A stretch of 7,457 bases of DNA, taken from assembly GCA_050742535.1 (NCBI GenBank), contig JBOGIQ010000307.1:1-7457 (forward strand), given 5' to 3'. This stretch comes from Gp6-AA40 sp050742535. Its GTDB lineage: Bacteria > Acidobacteriota > Vicinamibacteria > Vicinamibacterales > UBA2999. A program made the position numbers and the translations under genes. This document shows positions 1-6,253 of the stretch, piece by piece (within the stretch, counting starts at the first letter, position 1; each line of letters begins with the position of its first letter). A model generated the notes under the pieces. The model was not told the origin of the DNA and ran no database searches. It saw only the letters and a program-made list of their open reading frames with translations.

Positions 1-2
1 CG

Positions 3-1004
3 GACGAGAGCCTGGCGCGCTTCGATGTGGCGCCGACGCTTCGCGTTCCGCTGTCGAGGCTGACCTATCTGTCGGTCACCACCAATGCGGCGTACCGGAG
101 CACCTACTTCTCGCGCAGCGTCGATGCGTCGGGCGCGTTCGTCGACGAGGGCGTCAGCCGCCAGTACATGTCGCTGCAGACGAACGTCATCGGGCCCGTG
201 CTGTCGAAGATTTGGGATACACCCGACAGCGGATATTCCGATCGCATGAAGCACGTCATCGAGCCGGCCTTGAACGTCGAATACATCACCGAGATGGCCA
301 ACCAGGCGCGTGTCCCGCTGACCGACTCCACCGTGGTTGCCGTCGGGGGCGCCGCGAAGTTCACCTACGGGCTGACGAATCGCCTGATCGCCCGGACTCG
401 GGGCGCCGGCGAAGGACGCGGCTCGACCCGCGAGTTCCTCACCTTCGGCGTGCAGCAGTCGTATTACACGAATCCGGAAACCAGCCTCTTCGACACTCAG
501 TACGTGAGTTATTCCGGGCGGTTGAAGCCCGTCGATCTGTCGCCGATCGCCCTGACGGCGCGCCTCTCACCGACGCCTGGGCTCGACGCAAACGCCCGCC
601 TCGAATACGACGTCACCGGCAACGGAATGCAGATTCTGACCGCCGGCGGAACGCTGACGACGGGAGCGAGCTCGTCGAACGTGGGCTTCAGCCGTCAGCG
701 CTTTACGCCCGAATCGGACGCGAGCAGCTACCTCACCGCGTCCTCCTCGTGGCGATTCGCGGAGGGGCGAACGACCGCCTTCTACGCACTGAACTGGGAC
801 ATCGACGCGAAGTACATCTACAGCCAGAGCCTCGGTGGCACCTACATGGCGCAATGCTGCGGCGTGCGCGCCGACTTCCAGGTCGTCAACTTCCTCCCAT
901 CCGTCAGCTCCCCGATCCCGAGCGATCGACGGTTGAACTTCGCCTTCGTGCTGGCGGGCCTTGGGACATTTTCCAACTTCTTCGGCCTGTTTGGCGGTCA
1001 GTAA
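3..1004 (+). CDS. lptD: LPS-assembly outer membrane protein LptD, C-terminal part (5' end outside window)
   Basis: LptD is the outer-membrane beta-barrel that, with the lipoprotein LptE, inserts lipopolysaccharide into the outer leaflet. The reading frame is open to the left edge, so the N-terminal jellyroll domain and the first strands are missing; the GTG at 27 is internal, not a start. About 333 residues are visible. They show alternating aromatic/polar beta-strand texture, the stretch FDVAPTLRVPLSRLTYLSV typical of LptD barrels, and an adjacent cysteine pair (codons 855-860, context MAQCCGVRADF). That pair sits where E. coli LptD has Cys724-Cys725, which form the inter-domain disulfides needed for activity. 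The protein ends in FGLFGGQ, not in a terminal phenylalanine. The stop codon is three bases before the next gene, suggesting one transcript. Family assignment rests on the barrel texture, the CC pair and the neighbour. Confidence 0.83.
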   Translation, partial: DESLARFDVAPTLRVPLSRLTYLSVTTNAAYRSTYFSRSVDASGAFVDEGVSRQYMSLQTNVIGPVLSKIWDTPDSGYSDRMKHVIEPALNVEYITEMANQARVPLTDSTVVAVGGAAKFTYGLTNRLIARTRGAGEGRGSTREFLTFGVQQSYYTNPETSLFDTQYVSYSGRLKPVDLSPIALTARLSPTPGLDANARLEYDVTGNGMQILTAGGTLTTGASSSNVGFSRQRFTPESDASSYLTASSSWRFAEGRTTAFYALNWDIDAKYIYSQSLGGTYMAQCCGVRADFQVVNFLPSVSSPIPSDRRLNFAFVLAGLGTFSNFFGLFGGQ

Positions 1005-1007
1005 CGC

Positions 1008-1946
1008 GTGAGCGGCACGGTCGTCCTCGTCACCGGCGCAGCCGGATTCGCCGGCGGCCATCTTCTCGAGCAGCTCGCCGGCTCGACCGACCTCGTCGGC
1101 TGGTCACGATCCGATCCGCCACCGCAGCTCGCGCCGCTTGCCCGGTGGCAGCGCGTCGACATTCTCGACGGCGGGAAGGTCTACGACGCGCTGCGGGCCC
1201 TGCGGCTGCACGCGATATTCCACCTGGCCGGCCAGCCGCACGTCGGGGAATCGTGGCACGACACCGCCGGTCCCCTCGCGGCGAACGTTCTCGGAACACA
1301 CCGCATCCTCGACGCGGTCGATAGACTCGGCTTCCACTGCCGAGTCCTGGTCGCCGGCTCAGCGCAGGTGTACGCGTCATCGACCGAGCCAATCAGTGAA
1401 GACGGTGCCATTGCTCCGTCGAGCCCGTACGCGCTCAGCAAGCTGGCTCAGGAACAGCTCGCTCTGCGAGCCGGCACGGGGCAGATGGAAGTCATCGTCA
1501 CCCGTCCGTTCAATCACACCGGTCCGCGCCAGAAGCCGTCGTTTCTGGCGCCAGGTGTTGCGCGGCAGGTTGCGCAGATCGAACGCGGCGAGCTCGATCC
1601 GGTTATCAAGGTCGGCAATCTGGATCCGATCCGCGACGTCTTCGATGTACGCGATGTGGTGCGGGCGTACGCGGCGCTCATGAAGCACGGCGTGCCGGGA
1701 ACCGTCTACAACATCGCGTCTGGTGTCCCGCGGCCTGTCCGCACGATCGTCGAAGCGCTCGTCGCACGCGCCCGCGTACCGATTCGCATCGAACAGGATC
1801 CCGCGCGGTTCCGGCCGAACGACGTCCCGGTTCTGGTTGGGAACGCCAGCCGGCTGAAGAACGCGACGGGCTGGCGGCCGGAGATTCCGTTCGAGCGGAT
1901 GATCGACGATCTGCTGGATTTCTGGCGCAAAACGCGGTCGCCTTGA
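1008..1946 (+). CDS. rmd: GDP-6-deoxy-4-keto-D-mannose reductase-like NAD(P)-dependent sugar epimerase/dehydratase
   Basis: This 312-residue extended short-chain dehydrogenase probably reduces GDP-4-keto-6-deoxy-D-mannose to GDP-D-rhamnose, a cytoplasmic precursor for surface polysaccharide. The Rossmann dinucleotide motif G10-x2-G13-x2-G16 is near the N-terminus. The catalytic serine lies in GSAQVY (S118) and the catalytic pair is Y141-x3-K145 (YALSK). RPFNHTGP at 166-173 and GNLDPIRDVFDVRDVVRAY at 203-221 resemble Rmd more than the longer dehydratase Gmd (about 345 residues). The GTG start at 1008 is three bases after the lptD stop and leaves the glycine motif at the usual distance from the N-terminus. 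No strong ribosome site precedes it, so translational coupling to lptD is plausible. The partner Gmd is not in the window, so another nucleotide-sugar reductase or epimerase specificity remains possible. Confidence 0.8.
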   Translation: MSGTVVLVTGAAGFAGGHLLEQLAGSTDLVGWSRSDPPPQLAPLARWQRVDILDGGKVYDALRALRLHAIFHLAGQPHVGESWHDTAGPLAANVLGTHRILDAVDRLGFHCRVLVAGSAQVYASSTEPISEDGAIAPSSPYALSKLAQEQLALRAGTGQMEVIVTRPFNHTGPRQKPSFLAPGVARQVAQIERGELDPVIKVGNLDPIRDVFDVRDVVRAYAALMKHGVPGTVYNIASGVPRPVRTIVEALVARARVPIRIEQDPARFRPNDVPVLVGNASRLKNATGWRPEIPFERMIDDLLDFWRKTRSP

Positions 1947-1972
1947 AGGCGAACATAACACGAAACTAAACT
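1943..1972 (+). promoter_or_regulatory. Possible promoter of the radical SAM gene
   Basis: TTGAAG (1943-1948) and TAAACT (1967-1972) are separated by 18 bases. Each matches four of six consensus positions of a housekeeping sigma factor promoter. The -10-like box ends five bases before the ATG at 1978, so transcription would start at or next to the start codon and give a leaderless mRNA. The short A/T-rich stretch stands out in GC-rich surroundings, and the gene lacks a properly spaced Shine-Dalgarno sequence. The -35 overlaps the stop codon of the upstream reductase. Confidence 0.4.
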
Positions 1973-1977
1973 GGGGC

Positions 1978-3033
1978 ATGGAAAGCCGTCCCCGTCCGGG
2001 CGCCGGCCACGTCGCGCCGCTGCTGTTCGACCTCGGCACTCCGAAACCGACCACGCGCGACATTGCCGATCTGATACGCATCGGGGGTGGCGCCGACGCC
2101 CTGACCGAAGCCGTGCGGCGCGCCGACGCCGCGCGCTATCAGGAGGTCCGCTGCCGGTCGGCGCTGAATCCCGTGAAGGGAATGCCGTTCGAGTGGACGT
2201 TGAATCCCTATCGCGGGTGCACCCACGGCTGTCATTACTGCTACGCGCGCCGCTACCACAACCAGTTCGAGCTCGGCGCGGACGACGAATTCGCGTCGGT
2301 CATTTTCGTGAAGACGAACTTCGTCGACGTCCTTCGCCGCGAGCTGCAGAAGCCATCATGGCAGGGCGATTACGTTGCGGTGGGAACGGCGACCGACTGC
2401 TACCAACCGATCGAGGGTCATTACAAGCTCACGCGCGGCGCGCTTGCCGCGCTGTGCGAGCAGCGAAACCCGGCCGGCGTGGTGACCAAGGGGCCGATGG
2501 TGGTGCGCGACAAGGACATCCTGGCGGATCTCTCCGCCGGCGCCGGCTGCAGCGTCTACATCAGCGTGCCGTGCGTGGACGAGGATGTCTGGCGGCAGCT
2601 CGAGCCGGGCACCGCCCCGCCCATGCAGCGGCTGCGGGCGGTCCGGGAGCTGGTCGATGCGGGCGTCCGCACCGGCGTCCTGATGAACCCGATCGTCCCT
2701 GGTATCTCGTCGCGCCCGGCGCTGATGGAGCAGACGATGAAGGCGATCGCGGACCACGGCGCGCGATTCGTCGGCTGCAACGTGATGTTCCTGGAGGGCG
2801 GGACGCGCGATCACTTCATGCGCTGGCTCGATGCCGAGCGCCCGGAGCTCGTCGGCGGATATCGAAACCTCTACGCGCGGAAGTACGCGTCCGCCTCATA
2901 CCGCAAGGAGGTTCACGCCGTATTCAATGCCCTGCGGGACAAATACGGACTGAATCGCCGCGACGAGCGCGACCGGTCCGAGGACGAGCCGGTGAAGGTC
3001 GCGGAGCAGCAGATGCTGCGGTGGCGGGACTAA
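1978..3033 (+). CDS. SplB/Rv2578c-like radical SAM protein (COG1533 type)
   Basis: This 351-residue radical S-adenosylmethionine protein has the cluster-binding signature C81-x3-C85-x2-C88 in the context NPYRGCTHGCHYCYAR. The cysteines should bind the [4Fe-4S] cluster that cleaves SAM to a 5'-deoxyadenosyl radical. The block ALNPVKGMPFEWTLNPYRGC and the later VAVGTATDCYQPIEGHYKLTR, VVTKGPMVVRDKDIL and VLMNPIVPGISS segments follow the layout of the PA0069/Rv2578c branch of COG1533. This branch is related to spore photoproduct lyase, but its substrate is not known to me. About 60 residues precede the conserved region. An Arg/Asp/Glu-rich tail (327-351) ends the protein. The ATG at 1978 has no good ribosome site; GGGG directly before it is too close. 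It is separated from the upstream reductase by 31 bases and is likely transcribed on its own. Confidence 0.82.
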   Translation: MESRPRPGAGHVAPLLFDLGTPKPTTRDIADLIRIGGGADALTEAVRRADAARYQEVRCRSALNPVKGMPFEWTLNPYRGCTHGCHYCYARRYHNQFELGADDEFASVIFVKTNFVDVLRRELQKPSWQGDYVAVGTATDCYQPIEGHYKLTRGALAALCEQRNPAGVVTKGPMVVRDKDILADLSAGAGCSVYISVPCVDEDVWRQLEPGTAPPMQRLRAVRELVDAGVRTGVLMNPIVPGISSRPALMEQTMKAIADHGARFVGCNVMFLEGGTRDHFMRWLDAERPELVGGYRNLYARKYASASYRKEVHAVFNALRDKYGLNRRDERDRSEDEPVKVAEQQMLRWRD

Positions 3034-3091
3034 ATGCGGAATTCAGAATGCAGGCAGAACTCAGGCCGCGCCTGAATTCTGCATTCTGCAT
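3034..3091. repeat. AT-rich inverted repeat between convergent genes (possible bidirectional terminator)
   Basis: The gap between two convergent genes holds GCAGAACTCAGGC (3054-3066), a three-base loop CGC, and GCCTGAATTCTGC (3070-3082). They form a 13-pair stem with one C/A mismatch. The words GAATTC (3039-3044 and 3074-3079) and CAGAATGCA (3044-3052), with its reverse complement at 3080-3088, add further overlapping direct and inverted copies. The composition is much more AT-rich than the flanking genes. There is no U-tract on either strand, so a classical intrinsic terminator is not shown. Position suggests a terminator or a dispersed intergenic repeat. Confidence 0.55.
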
Positions 3092-3104
3092 GGTGAGGAG
3101 CCAG

Positions 3105-5402
3105 CTAAACCGCCATCGCGTCCGGGTCTGCCGAGGCCACCAGACGCGGGCTGGCGGCCTCCACGACGACCTGACCGTCTCGGACGGCCGCACGGAACGC
3201 GGTCGCTTCCTTCCAGTGCTGGCTGAGCGGCAGCTTGATCCGATCGTCGATCACCCGCTTCAGGAAACGGGCGCCGTACGCCAGGCTGTAACCATCGGTC
3301 ACGATCTTCTCGAGCGCGTCAGGCTCGATGGTGATCGTCTTGTTCCAGCGCTTCAACGTTCCGGTCACCTCGTCGATGTATTTGATCGCGATCTGCCGCA
3401 CCTCCTCCTTCGTGAGCGGCTCGAACACCACGACCTGATCGATGCGGTTGCGGAACTCCGGCGGGAAGCGCCGCTCGAGATCCCGGTTGATCTCCGACTG
3501 CACTTCCTCCATCCGCATCTGGCCCGATCGGAATCCCATCGGGCTCTGCAGCTTGCGGAAGTGCTCCGATCCGGCATTCGACGTCATGATCACAATGGCG
3601 TCCGACAGGTAGACCCGCTTGCCGCGTCCATCCGTCAACCAGCCCTCGTCGAACGCCTGCAGGAACAGATTGAGCAGGCTCGGGCTTGCCTTCTCGACCT
3701 CGTCGAGCAGGACCACCGAGCACGGGTTGTCCTTGAGCTGATTCGTCAGGAAGCCTCCGCGCTCGCTGCCGACGATGCCCCGGGGCATGCCGATCAACTT
3801 GTCGACGGAGACACCGCCGTCCTGGTATTCGGACATGTCGACGCGGATCATTTTCTTCTCGTCGCCGAAGAGGAACTCGGCGATTGCCTTCGCCAGCTCG
3901 GTCTTGCCGACGCCCGTCGGGCCGAGGAACAGCAGGACGCCATCCGGACGATCGAACCCGTCCTTGAGCGGCCCCTTGTTGAGCACGAGCCGGTGCGCGA
4001 GCGCCGACACGGCCTTCTTCTGCCCGACGACACGGCGGCCAAGCCGGTTCTCGATGTCCTTGAAGCGTTCGCCGACATCGCGGAAGACCATGTCGCGTGG
4101 TATCTGCGCCGCGTGCGAGATCACGCCGATGACCTCTTCGGCGCGCACTTCCCACCGCCGATCGATTTCGGCGCGGACGGCGGCGGTGTCGAGCCAGCCG
4201 ATCACCTTGTCGGGAAGGTGCAGATGCCGCTGGTAGCGCGGCGACATCTCCAGCGCGGTCTCAATGGCTTCGTCGAGCAGACGAACTGAATAATTGCGTT
4301 CGAGACGCGGCCGCAGGTTATAGAGGATGCGCCGTGTTTCCTCCAGCGACGGCTCGGCCACCTGCACGGTGCGGAATCGCCGCGCCAGGGCCTCGTCCTC
4401 CTGGATGTATTCCTTGTATTCGCTGAGGGTGGTCGCGCCGATCATGCGCACCTCGCCGCGCGCCAGGACCGACTTGAACACATTGGCCGCGTCGGACGGC
4501 GCGCCGAGCGCTGAGCCGGCGCCCACCATCGTGTGCGCTTCGTCGACGAACAGAATCAGGTTCGGCCGCTCCTTGATCTCGCGGATCACGTTCTGGATGC
4601 GATCCTCGAACATGCCGCGGAGCATGGTGCCGGCAACCATCGTGTTCATCTGCAGGTTGACCACCTGGCAGTCGCGCAGGCGGACCGGCACCGATTCGGG
4701 CTCGAACTCGATCCGGCGGGCCAGACCTTCGACGATGGCCGTCTTGCCGACGCCGGGTTCACCGATCAGCATCACCGAGTTCGATCGTTCCCGGTGGCAG
4801 AGGATCTCCAGAACCTGCTGAATCTCCGGATCGCGGCCATATACCGGCGCGATCTTGTCCTGGCGCGCAAGGAGATTGAGGTTCGTGGCGAAGTGCTTGA
4901 GAAAGGGCGGCAGCTCGAAGCGCTTCCGCAGCCTCTCCTCCCTCACCTCGTTGTCGCGCATCCGCGTCGCAATCCGTGACACGAGCACTTCCGGCTCGAC
5001 GCCGTGGCGCCGGATGATCGAGACCGGCACGCCCTGGCTTTCCTCGAAGATGGCCGAGAACAGGTCGGACGATTCAATCGTCTGCCGGCCGGCACGGCTC
5101 GCCTGATGAAAGGCGAGCTTGAACACGAGCTTGGTGGCAGGAGCGACGCGCAGCTCGCGATCGGCAAACGTCGGCAGCACCTGGAGGTGCTCTTCCAGAC
5201 CCTGCAGGATCTCGTGCGGGTTCAGCTCGAGATCGCGCATGACCTGTGAGAAGGTGTCCCACTCGACTTGCGCGAACGCGAGAAAGATGTGCTCGTTGGT
5301 GAGGAGCGCATGATCCCGCCGGCGCGATTCCTCAATCGCGCGATCGACCACACGCTGGGCAGATTCACCAATCTTGCTTTGTGCGATGTCGAAGTCGTCC
5401 AC
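3105..5402 (-). CDS. ClpA-like double AAA+ unfoldase (Clp ATPase) with atypical pore loops
   Basis: This is a Hsp100/Clp ATPase of 765 residues from the chosen start (E. coli ClpA has 758), which would unfold proteins for ClpP in the cytoplasm. Domain order: Clp N-domain repeats (about 1-145); D1 with Walker A GEPGVGKT (214-221), Walker B LILFVDE (282-288) and Arg-finger region ARRF (340-343); D2 with Walker A GPTGVGKT (494-501), Walker B VVLLDE (563-568), sensor-1 TSN (607-609), FRNRID (650-655) and sensor-2 GAR (710-712). No ClpB-type long middle domain is present, as in ClpA. MGF (622-624), 13 residues after the sensor-1 Asn, matches the place of the IGL/IGF ClpP-docking loop. Oddly, the pore-loop tyrosines are absent: GTMLRGMFE (258-266) replaces GAKYRGEFE and GMPRGIVG (538-545) replaces GAPPGYVG. 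The GTG start at 5402 is supported by AGGAGG eight bases upstream. No clpS or clpP is next to it, so it may be a paralogue, not the main ClpA. Confidence 0.88.
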   Translation of the reverse strand: MDDFDIAQSKIGESAQRVVDRAIEESRRRDHALLTNEHIFLAFAQVEWDTFSQVMRDLELNPHEILQGLEEHLQVLPTFADRELRVAPATKLVFKLAFHQASRAGRQTIESSDLFSAIFEESQGVPVSIIRRHGVEPEVLVSRIATRMRDNEVREERLRKRFELPPFLKHFATNLNLLARQDKIAPVYGRDPEIQQVLEILCHRERSNSVMLIGEPGVGKTAIVEGLARRIEFEPESVPVRLRDCQVVNLQMNTMVAGTMLRGMFEDRIQNVIREIKERPNLILFVDEAHTMVGAGSALGAPSDAANVFKSVLARGEVRMIGATTLSEYKEYIQEDEALARRFRTVQVAEPSLEETRRILYNLRPRLERNYSVRLLDEAIETALEMSPRYQRHLHLPDKVIGWLDTAAVRAEIDRRWEVRAEEVIGVISHAAQIPRDMVFRDVGERFKDIENRLGRRVVGQKKAVSALAHRLVLNKGPLKDGFDRPDGVLLFLGPTGVGKTELAKAIAEFLFGDEKKMIRVDMSEYQDGGVSVDKLIGMPRGIVGSERGGFLTNQLKDNPCSVVLLDEVEKASPSLLNLFLQAFDEGWLTDGRGKRVYLSDAIVIMTSNAGSEHFRKLQSPMGFRSGQMRMEEVQSEINRDLERRFPPEFRNRIDQVVVFEPLTKEEVRQIAIKYIDEVTGTLKRWNKTITIEPDALEKIVTDGYSLAYGARFLKRVIDDRIKLPLSQHWKEATAFRAAVRDGQVVVEAASPRLVASADPDAMAV

Positions 5403-5410
5403 GAGTCGGT

Positions 5411-5416
5411 CCTCCT
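5411..5416 (-). promoter_or_regulatory. Ribosome binding site fixing the Clp ATPase start
   Basis: Read on the minus strand this is a perfect AGGAGG, eight bases before the GTG at 5402-5400. The open frame continues upstream to a TTG at 5504, but the extra 34 residues (including Met at 5465) do not look like a Clp N-domain. The short start places the N-domain at the usual distance from the N-terminus. Confidence 0.8.
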
Positions 5417-5516
5417 GACCACGCACGCCCGTGGTCGCCGATCCCAGTGGCAAGATGCGAGCCATCGAACAGGCCTGTGTTTGCTGCATCAATCGGGCGG
5501 GCAAACAATGATGGGA

Positions 5517-5573
5517 CAGTGACTTACGTCTTGGCCGTCTCAGCCGAGGACGAACGGCAGTGAGTTACCACTT
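5517..5573 (+). promoter_or_regulatory. Direct repeat in the divergent promoter region (candidate operator)
   Basis: Two copies of CAGTGASTTACNNCTT (5517-5532 and 5558-5573) share 13 of 16 positions. They are 41 bases apart start to start, close to four helical turns. The second copy directly precedes the TATAAT at 5575, placing it over the -35/-10 spacer of the rightward promoter. No convincing -35 is visible there, as would fit an activator- or repressor-controlled promoter. The rest of 5403-5585 holds the Clp ribosome site and no gene I can support. No clear minus-strand promoter, CIRCE element or heat-shock sigma motif was found. Confidence 0.4.
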
Positions 5574-5574
5574 C

Positions 5575-5580
5575 TATAAT
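5575..5580 (+). promoter_or_regulatory. Perfect -10 box (TATAAT) of the secreted-protein gene
   Basis: TATAAT lies eight bases before the ATG at 5589 and five bases before the in-frame GTG at 5586. Transcription would therefore start at or within a few bases of the start codon, giving a leaderless or nearly leaderless mRNA. No Shine-Dalgarno sequence fits between box and start. At 16-18 base spacing there is no recognisable -35 hexamer. Confidence 0.6.
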
Positions 5581-5588
5581 GGACGGTG

Positions 5589-6140
5589 ATGGTGCGCTTG
5601 CTTCTTTCCTGTTTTCTCGTCGCGGTTGTAACCGCTGCCGCGCGCGCACAGACCCCTCAACCATTCCCGCGAGCGGGCACCGCGCAGCCGCAAAAAGCGG
5701 CGACCACACCCCCGCCGGCCGCGCCGGCACAGGCTCCAGCCGCGCCGGTTGATCCGAACGCGCCTCCGGGCGCCGCGCTCGGCGTGACCGTGTACCCGGG
5801 AGCTCAGTTCCTGGGGTCGTACGACGCCGGCCGCGGCCAGCGCTACTACCTGTTTGGCGCGACGGCGAGCTTTGCCGAGCTGGTTGGCTATTACCGAACC
5901 CAGATCGGCGAGAGAGGCGACCTCGTTTTCAAGGACCCGCAGACGCACATGTTCACTGGCGGGACGCTCGCGCGCTACCGCGAGGAAACGATGGCGTTCC
6001 CGCCGAGTGTCACGGTGAAGGACTGGACGGGTGGGGGATCGGCCGGCTACCCGAATCCGAAAATCGGCGCACAGCCGCAGCGCTTCCCGACGGTGATCAT
6101 GATCGTTCCACCGCCTGCAGGCGCACCGGCCGCCCGTTAG
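5589..6140 (+). CDS. Secreted hypothetical protein with Pro/Ala-rich linker
   Basis: No function is recognised. The 183-residue product starts MVRLLLSCFLVAVVTAAARA, a signal peptide with an apparent signal peptidase I site ARA-Q after residue 20. Cys8 lies inside the hydrophobic core with no residues suited to a lipobox. Residues 21-62 are a low-complexity Pro/Ala/Gln linker. Residues 64-177 form one compact-looking domain (GVTVYPGAQFLGSYDAG, RYYLFGATASFAELVGYYR, HMFTGG, ETMAFPPSVTVKDWTG, FPTVIMIVP), rich in aromatic residues and without cysteines. It probably acts in the periplasm or outside the cell. Similar proteins seem familiar from Acidobacteriota genomes, but that is recollection, not a search. 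An in-frame GTG at 5586 is an alternative start and changes only one residue. It is divergent from the Clp gene and convergent with the M32 peptidase gene. Confidence 0.78.
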   Translation: MVRLLLSCFLVAVVTAAARAQTPQPFPRAGTAQPQKAATTPPPAAPAQAPAAPVDPNAPPGAALGVTVYPGAQFLGSYDAGRGQRYYLFGATASFAELVGYYRTQIGERGDLVFKDPQTHMFTGGTLARYREETMAFPPSVTVKDWTGGGSAGYPNPKIGAQPQRFPTVIMIVPPPAGAPAAR

Positions 6141-6149
6141 ACGGTGAAA

Positions 6150-6242
6150 GGCCGACCTGCCCGCCTTCGCGCGTTCGCGCTTCGGCGAGGTCCGCCGTAG
6201 CCCGGCGCGCGTCCCGGACCGGCGGAGGCGGAAAAGTCGGCC
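6150..6242. repeat. GC-rich palindromic intergenic element
   Basis: Outer arms GGCCGAC (6150-6156) and GTCGGCC (6236-6242) are perfect inverted copies. Inside them, CCGCCT (6161-6166) pairs with AGGCGG (6226-6231) across a symmetric four-base internal loop. The interior contains a further pairing GGTCCG (6189-6194) with CGGACC (6215-6220) and a local palindrome GCGCG-TT-CGCGC (6169-6180). The element fills almost the whole 113-base gap between two convergent genes. It may act as a bidirectional terminator or be a REP/MITE-like dispersed repeat. No coding potential is evident. Confidence 0.6.
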
Positions 6243-6253
6243 GCTACCGATTT

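Noticed and set aside
212..1324. 370-residue plus-strand open frame across the lptD-rmd junction
   Set aside because: Out-of-frame shadow of both genes with an Arg/Pro/His-rich product. The real frames have clear family motifs.
1377..2081. 234-residue minus-strand open frame opposite the reductase gene
   Set aside because: Antisense shadow of the rmd-type gene with no domain signature.
3034..3104. Small coding gene starting at the ATG at 3034
   Set aside because: The stretch is made of overlapping inverted and direct repeat words. No protein of recognisable type is encoded, and it lies between convergent stop codons.
2193..4289. 698-residue plus-strand open frame spanning the radical SAM gene and the antisense of the Clp gene
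   Set aside because: It overlaps two well-supported genes in other frames or strands, and its product is Arg/Ala/Gly-rich with no recognisable domain. It is a by-product of high GC codon bias.
5403..5504. 34-residue N-terminal extension of the Clp ATPase from a TTG at 5504
   Set aside because: AGGAGG at 5411-5416 is ideally placed for the GTG at 5402. The extension lacks Clp N-domain similarity, and starting at 5402 gives a length close to ClpA.
5403..5585. Heat-shock control (CIRCE or sigma-32 promoter) for the Clp gene
   Set aside because: No TTAGCACTC/GAGTGCTAA pair was found. A CCCAT word on the minus strand has no matching CTTGAA-type box at the right distance.
5589..5660. Lipoprotein signal for the secreted protein
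   Set aside because: The only cysteine (residue 8) is within the hydrophobic core, not after it. ARA-Q gives a better signal peptidase I site.
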